This document shows, one piece after another, positions 24,327-32,157 of a DNA stretch of 64,000 nucleotides (the first letter of the stretch is position 1; the number at the start of each line of letters is the position of its first letter). Made by a program: the position numbers and the translations under genes. Origin of the DNA: G965267335 sp965267335 (GTDB lineage Bacteria > Bacteroidota > Bacteroidia > Cytophagales > JAAEPT01); contig OZ253953.1 in NCBI GenBank assembly GCA_965267335.1, forward strand, positions 3,720,001 through 3,784,000. Direction: 5' to 3'. The notes under the pieces were generated by a model. That model searched no databases and was not told the origin of the DNA. It saw nothing but the letters and a program-made list of their open reading frames with translations.

Positions 24327-24629
24327 ATGATCAAAGCCGAAATAAAAGAGCGATATATTCAACCGGGAAGTAGCAGGGAAGATGCTCTTCAGGAGAAAAT
24401 CCACGATGTAAGGTACTTTAGTTCACTGGAAAAATTCCAGACTTGGTATTCAACATTTAAGGAGCAACTCTGGAAAGACGATGAAGACAAGGTGAATATG
24501 GTGGAAGGAATATTCGTTGTAACTACAGAAGTTGCAATTGATGACCTTACTCCACCGAAGACGCTAAGGCAACACGCAACATTTCAGCCTGGGATTTCTT
24601 ACTATTATAATAAACAGGCAAGTGCTTAA
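24327..24629 (+). CDS. Small cytosolic partner protein, cassette copy 2
   Basis: This 100-residue protein is paralogous to the 82-residue protein at 23228. Shared blocks are MIKAEI.ERYI, RYFSS...F..WYSTF, LWKD and EGIFV. It carries about 18 extra C-terminal residues ending in a tyrosine-rich stretch (GISYYYNKQ). There is no signal peptide or membrane segment. The gene ends just before a strong bidirectional terminator (24634-24662), which bounds the cassette region from the converging regulator operon. The retained gene order in both copies argues for a functional pair. No family is recognised. Confidence 0.7.
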   Translation: MIKAEIKERYIQPGSSREDALQEKIHDVRYFSSLEKFQTWYSTFKEQLWKDDEDKVNMVEGIFVVTTEVAIDDLTPPKTLRQHATFQPGISYYYNKQASA

Positions 24630-24633
24630 AACT

Positions 24634-24665
24634 AAAAGGCCATCTCACAAGGATGGCCTTTTTTT
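24634..24665. terminator. Strong bidirectional rho-independent terminator
   Basis: AAAAGGCCATC (24634-24644) and GATGGCCTTTT (24652-24662) form a perfect 11-bp stem with a 7-nt loop and T/A runs on both sides. It ends both cassette copy 2 (plus) and the regulator operon (minus). Confidence 0.9.
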
Positions 24666-25320
24666 ATATCTCTATCAATTTTTCTTTCACTGCATACTTT
24701 ACCAGATCAGCAGTAGACTGAAATTCCATCTTCTTCATGATATTGCTCCTGTGAGCATCAACTGTTCGCGGGCTGATGAAGAGCTGCTCTGCGATTTGAG
24801 GGTTGGGAATACCCTTCGCTATTAATACCAATACCTCTACTTCTCTTTCACTCAATCGTTCGCTACGGGAAGCAATACCCTCACCTCTCGCCATCATAGC
24901 CATGGTTTCAATCATTTTCTCACCAACTTCTCCCTGATAATAGCGGCCACCGTCTCTAACTTTTCTGAGTCCTTCAATCAAATCGGTTTTGTCCATTCCC
25001 TTTATCATATAACCTTCCAGTCCTATTTTAATAACCTCTGAAAGGTATTGTTCGCTAAGATTCATCGAGAGTATAATGATCTTTATTTTTGGGTTCTTTT
25101 CCTTGATGATTTTTGAGGCCTGCAATCCATTCATATCTTCCCCCATGGTAATATCCATGAGTATGATATCCGGGGCTTTGAGTCCGGAGAGTTCAATCGC
25201 TTCGGTCCCATTTGATGCAAAGCCACAAACTGTAAAGTCATTCAAGGTATTTATGATACTGGCCACCCCGTCTCTGACAAGAGAGTGGTCGTCTGCCAGA
25301 AGTATTTTACACTTTTCCAT
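24664..25320 (-). CDS. NarL/LuxR-family response regulator
   Basis: This 218-residue protein has a receiver domain with Asp10-Asp11, phosphoacceptor Asp56 (IILMDITMG) and the MIKG lysine region. A LuxR helix-turn-helix (about 155-215) carries SEREVEVLVLIAKGIPNPQIAEQLFISPRTVDAHRSN split across its two helices. It is the last gene of a three-gene operon, overlapping the upstream kinase by 14 nt. It should be phosphorylated by that kinase. Its closest non-operon neighbours are the duplicated GPKAKN cassettes, which converge on it. Confidence 0.92.
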   Translation of the reverse strand: MEKCKILLADDHSLVRDGVASIINTLNDFTVCGFASNGTEAIELSGLKAPDIILMDITMGEDMNGLQASKIIKEKNPKIKIIILSMNLSEQYLSEVIKIGLEGYMIKGMDKTDLIEGLRKVRDGGRYYQGEVGEKMIETMAMMARGEGIASRSERLSEREVEVLVLIAKGIPNPQIAEQLFISPRTVDAHRSNIMKKMEFQSTADLVKYAVKEKLIEI

Positions 25321-26323
25321 TCTTTTGTATTGGTATGCTTATTTTAATTGTTGTCCCCTTGGCTGGGTTTTCAAAACTAATGGTTCCGTCAAGTATAAGT
25401 ACGCGATCTTTTATGTTTTTGATTCCATTTCCTGCAACATAATTCTCAGGAATTCCTTTACCATCATCTGATATCACTAAGGTTATGTGTGAGCTATCAA
25501 CATTCAAGGATATATCAACATTAGACCCTTCTGAATGTTTAACCGCATTGTTCAGTGCTTCCTGGATAATTCGATAAAGTCCGGATGCTAATGCCACAGA
25601 ACTAAAGTCTTTAATTTCTGTCAAGTCCTCATTAATATTGAAACCAGAGTTCTTCCTGACATCCATACACATATGGCTAATTGCTGCAGCCAAGCCAAGT
25701 TCTTTTAGTACAGAAGGAACGATATTTTCAGAAATGCCTCTAGCTTCAAGAATGATTGAGTCAAGCAATTCCTTCACCTCCTTCAGCTCATCTACCTGAT
25801 CTTTAGAGGTATCGGCCAGCCTTTCTACGCGCATTTTAGTGAGTACCAACATTTGCCCAAGTCCATCGTGGATTTCTCTTGATATCCTTGCCCTTTCCAG
25901 CTCCTGTCCTTCATGAAATGCCAATTCAGCAATCTGGCGCTGTCGGATCACCTTTTGACGCTCCATGGAATACTTAATTGAACGATCCAGAGAATTACCA
26001 TCGTATTCTCCTTTTACTAAATAATCCTGGGCCCCATGCTCCAATGCCTTTAAGGCCATTTCATCATTTTTCAAGCCCGTTAATACGATAATTGCGGCAC
26101 CGCTATCTTTAGCCCTAATTGTAACAACACCTTCGGTACCAAAAGAATCAGGTAATGATAAATCAAGGAAAATCACACTCATGGATTGGCCATTTAAAAC
26201 ATCAATGGCGTTATCCATTCTGCTCGCAACAAACAATTCGGCATTGAAAAAGGATGTCTCCTTCAACAATTCTTTAAATAGAAACTGATCTGCATGACTA
26301 TCTTCAACTAATAAGATCTTCAT
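25307..26323 (-). CDS. Receiver-HisKA_3 soluble histidine kinase
   Basis: This 338-residue cytosolic kinase has an inverted hybrid layout: an N-terminal receiver domain (Asp8-Glu7 region, phosphoacceptor Asp54 in IFLDLSLPD) followed directly by HisKA_3 with His152 (ISREIHDGLGQ) and a HATPase domain (DDGKGIP and NGIKNIKDR). There is no membrane or PAS sensor. Input must therefore arrive by phosphorylation or binding at the receiver, most simply from an upstream kinase, making this a relay element. It overlaps the CheY-like gene before it by 4 nt (ATGA) and the LuxR-type regulator after it by 14 nt. Confidence 0.9.
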   Translation of the reverse strand: MKILLVEDSHADQFLFKELLKETSFFNAELFVASRMDNAIDVLNGQSMSVIFLDLSLPDSFGTEGVVTIRAKDSGAAIIVLTGLKNDEMALKALEHGAQDYLVKGEYDGNSLDRSIKYSMERQKVIRQRQIAELAFHEGQELERARISREIHDGLGQMLVLTKMRVERLADTSKDQVDELKEVKELLDSIILEARGISENIVPSVLKELGLAAAISHMCMDVRKNSGFNINEDLTEIKDFSSVALASGLYRIIQEALNNAVKHSEGSNVDISLNVDSSHITLVISDDGKGIPENYVAGNGIKNIKDRVLILDGTISFENPAKGTTIKISIPIQKNGKV

Positions 26324-26760
26324 TCTTCAGCATCCTTCTTAGGCAAAACAGCTGTTTTTATCCAAAAAGCCTCTATTTGCTTCATTGTCTTCACAAAATG
26401 GGAATAGTCATGAGGTTTAACTATATAACAATTGGCATATAGTTTATAAGAATCAGAAACATCACTTGGTGAATTAGAAGTAGACAAAATAATGACTGGT
26501 ATATCTTTAATACCAGGAGATTTTTTAATAATCGTAAGCACTTCTTTACCACTTACCTTAGGCAAATTCAGATCAAGCAAAATCAGTTCGGGCAAAACCC
26601 TTCCCTCATATTCACCTTCTCCCTTTAAGTACTTAATAGCCTCTTCCCCGTCTTTTACAATATTAAGATTATGATCCAGACCACAATCTTCCAATGCCAT
26701 TTTTGTTAACTCAATGTCAGCATCGTTGTCTTCTACCAGGAATATTTCAAGCGTAGCCAT
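26320..26760 (-). CDS. Single-domain response regulator (CheY/Rcp1-like)
   Basis: The ATG at 26760 gives a 146-residue protein; a TTG nine bases upstream is less likely. It is a lone receiver domain with Glu10-Asp11, phosphoacceptor Asp63 (LILLDLNLPK) and a Lys in IVKPHDY. The insertion around residues 48-56 and the LDLNLPK box are typical of Rcp1-like regulators that partner with PAS or phytochrome-type kinases. It has no output domain, so it probably passes phosphate on or acts through protein contacts. It heads the operon with the receiver-kinase and LuxR regulator. The 268 bp upstream (26770-27037) hold no gene that I can see. Confidence 0.88.
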   Translation of the reverse strand: MATLEIFLVEDNDADIELTKMALEDCGLDHNLNIVKDGEEAIKYLKGEGEYEGRVLPELILLDLNLPKVSGKEVLTIIKKSPGIKDIPVIILSTSNSPSDVSDSYKLYANCYIVKPHDYSHFVKTMKQIEAFWIKTAVLPKKDAEE

Positions 26761-27037
26761 GCCTGTCAATTATATTTATAACACAAAGCCCGAATAACAG
26801 AACTTAACAAGAAGTAAAATATAAACCTTTGACCAAAAAATTACATTGAATTAAAGGTTCATTCTTTCAATTTACAAATTATAAGATAAAAAATGCTATC
26901 CCCCTATAAAGTTATGGGAAAAGCATATATGGATGTCATTATTTAGGAGATTCACCTATTAAAGGGGTTTTCAATTCTCGGCTTTCCCTCTTTTCGAAGG
27001 AGTTTTTGCTGATTGAACGATAAGCAAATTCCTTACA

Positions 27038-28099
27038 TCAAATCCAGCGTTTTTTTCGAAAATAAACCACCATACCAATCAATATTGCTCCCATGACTCC
27101 CCAAACCGTGGCATACCCGTACTTCCAGCTTAATTCAGGCATATTTTCAAAATTCATCCCGTAAATGCCGGCAATAAATGTCAGGGGAATAAATATAGTA
27201 GCGATCACTGTTAGCACCTTCATAACAGAGTTCATTTTGTTACTTACGCTGTTAAGGTAAATATCCATAATACCCGAAAGGCGATCCCTATAGATTTCCA
27301 GTGACTCAAGAACATGAATAGTGTGGTCATAAACGTCTCTAAGGTATTTTTTTGTGTCCTTAGTGACAATATTGGAGTTGGTCTTCTCAAATTTACCGAT
27401 TGCTTCTCGCAAAGGGAACACAGTTTTCAGAAGCATAATCAACTCTCTTCTTTGCTTTTGAAGCGCTTGAAGTGCCTTCTCATCCGGATCACGAATTACT
27501 TTATCCTCCAACACCTGAATGTTGCCATCTATATGGTCCAGAATATCATAATATTCATCAACAATAGCATCAATCAAAGCATACATAAGGTAGTCTGCTT
27601 TTTGTCCTCTTATACGACCTTTAGCATGCTCAAGACGCTCTCGAACACTGTTAAACACATCACCTGGGCGTTCCTGAAATGATACAACATAGTTTTTACC
27701 CAAAACAAAGCTAACTTGCTCATATTCAACTCCTCCTTCCATCTCATTATAGGACAGCATTTTCAGTGTAAAGAAAAGGTACTCATCTTCTTCTTCTATT
27801 TTAGGTCGATGAGTAGTATTTGGAATATCTTCTATTTCCAGCTTATGCAGACCGATCAGCTCTCCAACCTTTGAAATAAGGTCAATATTATGTACTCCAT
27901 CTACATTGAGCCAGGAAACCTTATCCGGATCAAACTTCAGGGTGCTTATTTTCTGAGTAACTACTTCTCTGGATAACTCCGTATGAGAATACCTGATCAA
28001 TTCAATACCTACCATCTGATTATCCCGAGCACCTATATAAACAGGGGTACCTGGTACAGAATCAGATTTGTCAGCTAGTTGTTGGAATATCTTAGCCAT
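27038..28099 (-). CDS. corA: CorA-family magnesium/cobalt channel
   Basis: This 353-residue protein has a large cytosolic N-terminal domain and two C-terminal membrane helices. The signature YGMNFENMPE follows the first helix near residues 317-326; the GMN loop is the ion-selectivity filter of CorA channels. A basic end (YFRKKRWI) faces the cytosol. It forms a pentameric Mg2+ (or Co2+/Ni2+) channel. The start ATG overlaps the end of the MscS gene by 8 nt, so it is cotranscribed with the MscS and Na/Ca-type exchanger genes. Zn2+ transport (ZntB branch) cannot be fully excluded. Confidence 0.92.
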   Translation of the reverse strand: MAKIFQQLADKSDSVPGTPVYIGARDNQMVGIELIRYSHTELSREVVTQKISTLKFDPDKVSWLNVDGVHNIDLISKVGELIGLHKLEIEDIPNTTHRPKIEEEDEYLFFTLKMLSYNEMEGGVEYEQVSFVLGKNYVVSFQERPGDVFNSVRERLEHAKGRIRGQKADYLMYALIDAIVDEYYDILDHIDGNIQVLEDKVIRDPDEKALQALQKQRRELIMLLKTVFPLREAIGKFEKTNSNIVTKDTKKYLRDVYDHTIHVLESLEIYRDRLSGIMDIYLNSVSNKMNSVMKVLTVIATIFIPLTFIAGIYGMNFENMPELSWKYGYATVWGVMGAILIGMVVYFRKKRWI

Positions 28100-28949
28100 T
28101 GGATGCTTCTTTATTTAAATCGGTCTTGTAAACAATTGTCCGGTACGGATATGGTATTTCGATTCCCGCTCCATCAAAGGCCATTTTTACTGATTTGTTC
28201 AGGTCATGATGTACCTTCCATGAATCTAAGGGTTTCTCAGTCCACACATATGCCCTTATAATTACTGAGGAATCCGCAAACCCTACTACCCTAATATCCA
28301 CTTCTCCAATATCCAGCGCTACAGGGTGTTTTTCAATCTCCTGTTTTATTAAACTCGTTGCCAAGTCTATATCTGAATCATAGCTGATTCCATATTCTAC
28401 AAACCGACATATTCTGGATTCCTCTATACTATAATTAATAACTGTGTCATTACTTATTACTGTATTTGGGATAATCACCCTTCTATTTTCAAAATCCTTT
28501 ATTACAGTATGCCGCAGAGTAATATTCTCTACGGTTCCTATTTTACCACCCTCTACATCAATCAAATCCCCTACCCGAAAAGGCTTAAAAACGACTATGA
28601 ATAATCCACTTATAATATTGGAAAAGGCTTGCTGCGAGGCGAAACCGAGGATTGCAACAATAATTCCGGCCCCGGCAAATAATGTCAATGCAATTTGCCT
28701 GAGTTCGGGTATTGAATAAATAACCAGTAACACTCCAATCGTGTAAATAATAAAGGAGATGATATTTTTCAGATAAACATAATTGGTTGGATCGGTATTC
28801 AATTTTAACGAGGCCCTAATGAAGTACCTGTTCAAGGAAAACCTGATTATTTTTACCAGAATGAAAGAGGAGAGTAGGATAATGACGGGCATCAGATAAA
28901 CTGAATACTCCTTCCAAAAATCAGAAAAGACAAACTTTAGTAATATCAT
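28092..28949 (-). CDS. MscS-family mechanosensitive channel
   Basis: This 285-residue protein has three N-terminal membrane segments (about residues 15-33, 58-80 and 84-110). The third contains the Gly/Ala-rich pore helix LFAGAGIIVAILGFASQQAFSN and is followed by the MscS beta domain FKPFRVGDLIDVEG and VIIPNTVISN. This is the size of a minimal MscS. It releases solutes under membrane tension. It lies 3 nt after the Na/Ca-type exchanger gene and overlaps corA, forming an ion-homeostasis operon. It is the first of three MscS proteins within 5 kb. Confidence 0.9.
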   Translation of the reverse strand: MILLKFVFSDFWKEYSVYLMPVIILLSSFILVKIIRFSLNRYFIRASLKLNTDPTNYVYLKNIISFIIYTIGVLLVIYSIPELRQIALTLFAGAGIIVAILGFASQQAFSNIISGLFIVVFKPFRVGDLIDVEGGKIGTVENITLRHTVIKDFENRRVIIPNTVISNDTVINYSIEESRICRFVEYGISYDSDIDLATSLIKQEIEKHPVALDIGEVDIRVVGFADSSVIIRAYVWTEKPLDSWKVHHDLNKSVKMAFDGAGIEIPYPYRTIVYKTDLNKEASNG

Positions 28950-28952
28950 ATT

Positions 28953-29909
28953 TTATCCACGTGCGACTAATAAATAAATATAGCCAACATATACCAGAAC
29001 GAATACATAACCAACCCACCTTTGCAATACATAGCGTTTACCTATCAATAATCCGATAATTACTAATGTAGATGAGCCGATAATTGCCAAAATATCAAAA
29101 TTGCTCGTAACCTGAAAAGGAAGTGGTTTAATTAACGAACTCAATCCAAGTATCCAAAGAATATTAAATATGTTTGACCCTATGACATTACCTACTGCTA
29201 AATCAGACTTGTTCTTGGCTGCAGCCACAGCCGATGTTACAAGTTCAGGCAATGAAGTACCAACAGCAACGATTGTAAGACCTATAAAACTTTGACTTAA
29301 ACCAAAATAATTTGCTATCTCCACCGCCCCTTTAACAACCCAATCGCCTCCAAAATACAACCCCACAAGACTAACCAAAATTAATACTCCCGGAGGTATT
29401 TTCGACACAGGCACGGTTTCCTCCGTACTAGTGTCTGGCCCTTCTGTTTTGGCTAATGCAACAATGTATAGCATATACAGAAGAAAAAAGAAAAGAAGTA
29501 TACATCCATCGACCCTACTAAGAATCAACTGATTAGAACTGTCATACAAACCGGCATTGGCCAAAAAACCGACCAATAGCGCTGCGATCAAAGAAAATGG
29601 TATTTCTGAAAGAATGGTGCTTTTCTGAACTTTCAGGCTCCTTATTGCAATTGAAATGCCCAGAATCAATAATACATTAGCGATATTACTCCCTAATATA
29701 TTACCGATAGCTATCTCGGTCTGACCATTGATAGAAGCGAAAACATTGACCAGTAACTCTGGTACAGAAGTGCCAAAAGACACAATGGTAAGACCAATAA
29801 CCAAATCTGAAACTCCCATTCTCTTAGCCAAAAAGCTTGAAGCTTCCACAAGAATCGAAGCTGATTTTATTAAAACTATAAAACCAATGATAAAGAAAAG
29901 AAAGGTCAT
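28953..29909 (-). CDS. Calcium/sodium antiporter (CaCA family, YrbG-like)
   Basis: This 318-residue protein has about ten hydrophobic segments and the duplicated alpha-repeats of the CaCA superfamily. The first has VSFGTSVPELLVN and GNILGSNIAN; the second has VAVGTSLPELVTS and GNVIGSNIFN. The glutamates in the two GTSxPEL motifs bind the cation. The central loop is short and acidic (EGPDTSTEETV), as in YrbG. It probably exports Ca2+ in exchange for Na+ or H+. It is the main upstream gene of the operon with mscS and corA. Confidence 0.92.
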   Translation of the reverse strand: MTFLFFIIGFIVLIKSASILVEASSFLAKRMGVSDLVIGLTIVSFGTSVPELLVNVFASINGQTEIAIGNILGSNIANVLLILGISIAIRSLKVQKSTILSEIPFSLIAALLVGFLANAGLYDSSNQLILSRVDGCILLFFFLLYMLYIVALAKTEGPDTSTEETVPVSKIPPGVLILVSLVGLYFGGDWVVKGAVEIANYFGLSQSFIGLTIVAVGTSLPELVTSAVAAAKNKSDLAVGNVIGSNIFNILWILGLSSLIKPLPFQVTSNFDILAIIGSSTLVIIGLLIGKRYVLQRWVGYVFVLVYVGYIYLLVARG

Positions 29910-29947
29910 GCTATCAATTATTAGGAGTCGAAAATATATGTACTATG

Positions 29948-30193
29948 TTATGCCGAATCCAATTGCCCGAAAGCAATACCTTTCAGGCCATCAATGGTTT
30001 TGATAGCTACTATTTTTCGACAGGTGCTATCATTACAAACTTTCACATTGCGATAAGTTTCCAATTCAGCAATCAAGTACTTCTTTTCAAGCCTGGGTAA
30101 CAAAACATAGTCTTCTTTGAGTTGAAACAGCTCGTGATAACCATTTTTTTTCAAATAGTGAGTGGCAACAATTTCGGTTTCAAATTCATGCAT
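29948..30193 (-). CDS. Small protein of unknown function (81 aa)
   Basis: The ATG at 30193 (MHEFETEIVATHYLKKNGY) is preferred over an upstream TTG at 30223, because the latter would place a terminator-like hairpin (30227-30248) right at the start. There is no signal peptide. Two cysteines (VCNDSTCRK) are close together in the C-terminal part. I do not recognise it. It is 38 bp upstream of the exchanger gene on the same strand and may be the first gene of the ion-homeostasis operon. Confidence 0.55.
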   Translation of the reverse strand: MHEFETEIVATHYLKKNGYHELFQLKEDYVLLPRLEKKYLIAELETYRNVKVCNDSTCRKIVAIKTIDGLKGIAFGQLDSA

Positions 30194-30226
30194 TTTCGCT
30201 CGCTGGTTAATTAGAACAGACAAAAA

Positions 30227-30253
30227 GGGAGATTTGTTTAAATCTCCCCAAAC
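30227..30253 (-). terminator. Terminator-like hairpin in the leader of the ion-homeostasis operon
   Basis: GGGAGATTT and AAATCTCCC form a perfect 9-bp stem with a 4-nt loop. On the minus strand it is followed by a T5 run (complement of 30222-30226). It lies 34 bp before the ATG at 30193, so it could attenuate transcription of the minus-strand operon. Confidence 0.5.
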
Positions 30254-30334
30254 ATATCACCCAGATAAAGATGAAAAAACAAGTATCAGAAATTTATTCG
30301 TGATACACAATTTTTGACGTTCAAGAAAAATAAA

Positions 30335-30350
30335 GTCACATAATAGTGAC
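30335..30350. promoter_or_regulatory. GTCAC-N6-GTGAC palindrome before the thioredoxin-like gene
   Basis: GTCAC (30335-30339) and GTGAC (30346-30350) are perfect inverted arms about 30-45 bp before the ATG at 30379. A related ACGTCAC element follows at 30367-30373. It is a candidate operator in a divergent region. Confidence 0.35.
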
Positions 30351-30378
30351 CTGTTTTCGCCAAATACGTCACATTTAT

Positions 30379-30705
30379 ATGCGACAAAAGTTTGATGCCA
30401 CCATCAGTACGAACAAACCTGTTCTTGTAAACTTCTACGCTCCATGGTCGGGGGCTTGCGATCAACAGCTCGAAATACTTTCTGACCTGGCAGGAAAACT
30501 GGAAGGAAATATCAAGTTTACCAGATTTAATATTGACTATTATCAAAGGGATGCGGATTTATTGAACATAAAAACGATACCTACAATCCTACTTTATTTC
30601 CAGAACCAGGAGATTTGGAGAAACGAGGGCTTGATCAATACTGATAGCCTTCTTAATACAGTGAGTTACTACTTAACAAAATTAGGCACTCAACCTGTGA
30701 CCTAA
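30379..30705 (+). CDS. Thioredoxin-like protein lacking the first active-site cysteine
   Basis: The ATG at 30379 gives a 108-residue protein the size of classical thioredoxin; upstream in-frame codons add 11 poor residues. The fold motifs are present: NFYAPW (18-23), the cis-proline segment KTIPTILLYF (Pro68) and a C-terminal helix. The usual CGPC is replaced by S24-G-A-C27, so the nucleophilic cysteine is lost and only the buried resolving cysteine remains. It cannot act as a standard dithiol reductase and may be a chaperone, a binding protein or a monothiol exchanger. There is no signal peptide. It is followed 43 bp later by the PepSY-like gene. Confidence 0.8.
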   Translation: MRQKFDATISTNKPVLVNFYAPWSGACDQQLEILSDLAGKLEGNIKFTRFNIDYYQRDADLLNIKTIPTILLYFQNQEIWRNEGLINTDSLLNTVSYYLTKLGTQPVT

Positions 30706-30748
30706 CAGATGGATGATCGTCTTAATGTCCAGAACTTAATATCTGAAG

Positions 30749-31204
30749 ATGAAAAATTTACTAATCATTGGAGCGGTATTGTTGCAGTCAACAGTATTTG
30801 CTCAAAGCACTAAAATAAAGGATGAATTCAAAAAATTGTATCCTAAGGCAACGGACGTCTCATGGGCAAAAACAGATGATGGCCAGTTTGAGGTAGAATA
30901 CACAATTGGAGAAGATTTCTTCACTTCTGTATTCAGCGAAGCGAATGGATGGATTGAAACCAGCTCATACCTTGATACCGAAAGCTTGAGCAGCGCAATA
31001 AAAAAAGCAGCTGCGAAATATGGCTCGGCAGACGAAATATCAGGCGCTTATCTGATAAAGAATAAATCAGGTGACTGCTATCGTGTATCCATAGACACCG
31101 AAACAGAGTCGATTACGATAGATGTAGATAATACTGGCAAAGTATTGAAGGAAACCAAGCAAGCCGTAGAGTCTTATGACAGTGAAGAATTTGATGACTA
31201 TTAA
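30749..31204 (+). CDS. Exported PepSY-like (DUF2874-type) protein
   Basis: This 151-residue protein has a signal peptide (MKNLLIIGAVLLQSTVFAQ, about 19 residues). It has two PepSY-like repeats: the first runs IKDEFKKLYPKATDVSWAKTDDGQFEVEY, and the second starts near ALKKAA-like SSAIKKAAAKYGSADEISG and ends in VDNTGKVLKE. Bacteroidota proteins of this type are small periplasmic or outer-leaflet proteins resembling BLIP-like folds. The acidic tail (ESYDSEEFDDY) could bind cations, in keeping with the neighbouring ion transport genes. It ends at a rho-independent terminator. Confidence 0.75.
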   Translation: MKNLLIIGAVLLQSTVFAQSTKIKDEFKKLYPKATDVSWAKTDDGQFEVEYTIGEDFFTSVFSEANGWIETSSYLDTESLSSAIKKAAAKYGSADEISGAYLIKNKSGDCYRVSIDTETESITIDVDNTGKVLKETKQAVESYDSEEFDDY

Positions 31205-31228
31205 GACTTCATTTTAGTCAGTTTCAAC

Positions 31229-31269
31229 AACCTCAGGAGATCTCAGTAGTGACCTTGAGGTTTTTTTTT
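31229..31269 (+). terminator. Rho-independent terminator
   Basis: AACCTCAGG (31229-31237) pairs with CCTTGAGGTT (31253-31262) with one bulged base. The T run extends to 31269. It ends the thioredoxin-like/PepSY transcript. Confidence 0.85.
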
Positions 31270-31309
31270 GTTCACATTTGGTATATTCGCATTGTCATCG
31301 GCATTGATA

Positions 31310-32155
31310 ATGGAGAAAATTCACGAAATACTATCCTATGAACTGATTCGCTTCGGTGATTTTCATATAAATACCTACCATATCTTCGCCCTGTTATTGC
31401 TATGGGTTTTGATTCGAATTGTTTTATGGGGTGTTAGTCGTTTTCTCAAAAGACGAACCAGGCAACAAAAAATGGATGAGGGAAGGTCAAAGGCCTTACT
31501 ACAGCTCACAAAATACTTTGCCTATGTCATTGCCATCATAGTATCGCTGGAAATTGTAGGTATTAACCTTACCGTTATTTGGGCGAGTGCCGCTGCTTTT
31601 TTGGTCGCCATTGGTCTGGGTATACAACAAATATTTAATGATGCGGTTTCTGGTTTGCTGCTCTTGTTTGAAGCATCGGTTTCCGAAGGGGATATTGTTG
31701 AAATTGACGGACTGGTTGGGCGTGTCAAGCAAATACGAATCAGAACTTCTTTAATAGAAACCAGAGCTAACATTATCATTGTTGTGCCAAATTCCAAACT
31801 CGTCTCAGAAAATGTCATCAACTGGAGTCATAACCGACAGTTGACTAGGTTTGTGATTAAGGTGGGGGTAAAATATGGTTCTGATGTGGAGCTTGTCACA
31901 AAATGCCTCATAGAAGCTGCCTCTGAGCATGGCAAAGTTTCGTCAAGAATGCAACCTCAAGCAAGAATGGTGAATTTCGGAGACTCCTCCCTGGATTTCG
32001 AGTTGCTATTTTGGTCATATGAAATGTTCATGATTGAGTTTGTAAAAAGTGATCTACGCATCTCAATCAACAAAAAATTCAATGAAAATGGTATCGTAAT
32101 CCCCTTCCCTCAGCGGGATTTGCATCATATCACACCTCCTCCGACAGAGGCATAG
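31310..32155 (+). CDS. MscS-family mechanosensitive channel
   Basis: The ATG at 31310 (MEKIHEILSYELIRFGDF) gives 281 residues; an upstream TTG would start inside the terminator T run and is rejected. Three hydrophobic segments lie near residues 20-40, 65-85 and 92-118. They are followed by the MscS pore/beta-domain pattern AAAFLVAIGLGIQQIFNDAVSGLLLL, EGDIVEIDGLVGRVK and IIVVPNSKLVSENVINWS. It converges with the third mscS gene with only 2 nt between the stop codons. It differs from the channel at 28092 in its pore helix, so it is an ancient paralogue and not a recent copy. Confidence 0.9.
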   Translation: MEKIHEILSYELIRFGDFHINTYHIFALLLLWVLIRIVLWGVSRFLKRRTRQQKMDEGRSKALLQLTKYFAYVIAIIVSLEIVGINLTVIWASAAAFLVAIGLGIQQIFNDAVSGLLLLFEASVSEGDIVEIDGLVGRVKQIRIRTSLIETRANIIIVVPNSKLVSENVINWSHNRQLTRFVIKVGVKYGSDVELVTKCLIEAASEHGKVSSRMQPQARMVNFGDSSLDFELLFWSYEMFMIEFVKSDLRISINKKFNENGIVIPFPQRDLHHITPPPTEA

Positions 32156-32157
32156 TA

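Noticed and set aside
30286..30546. 86-codon minus-strand frame over the thioredoxin-like gene
   Set aside because: It is the shadow of the better supported thioredoxin-like protein, which has clear fold motifs and a plausible ATG.
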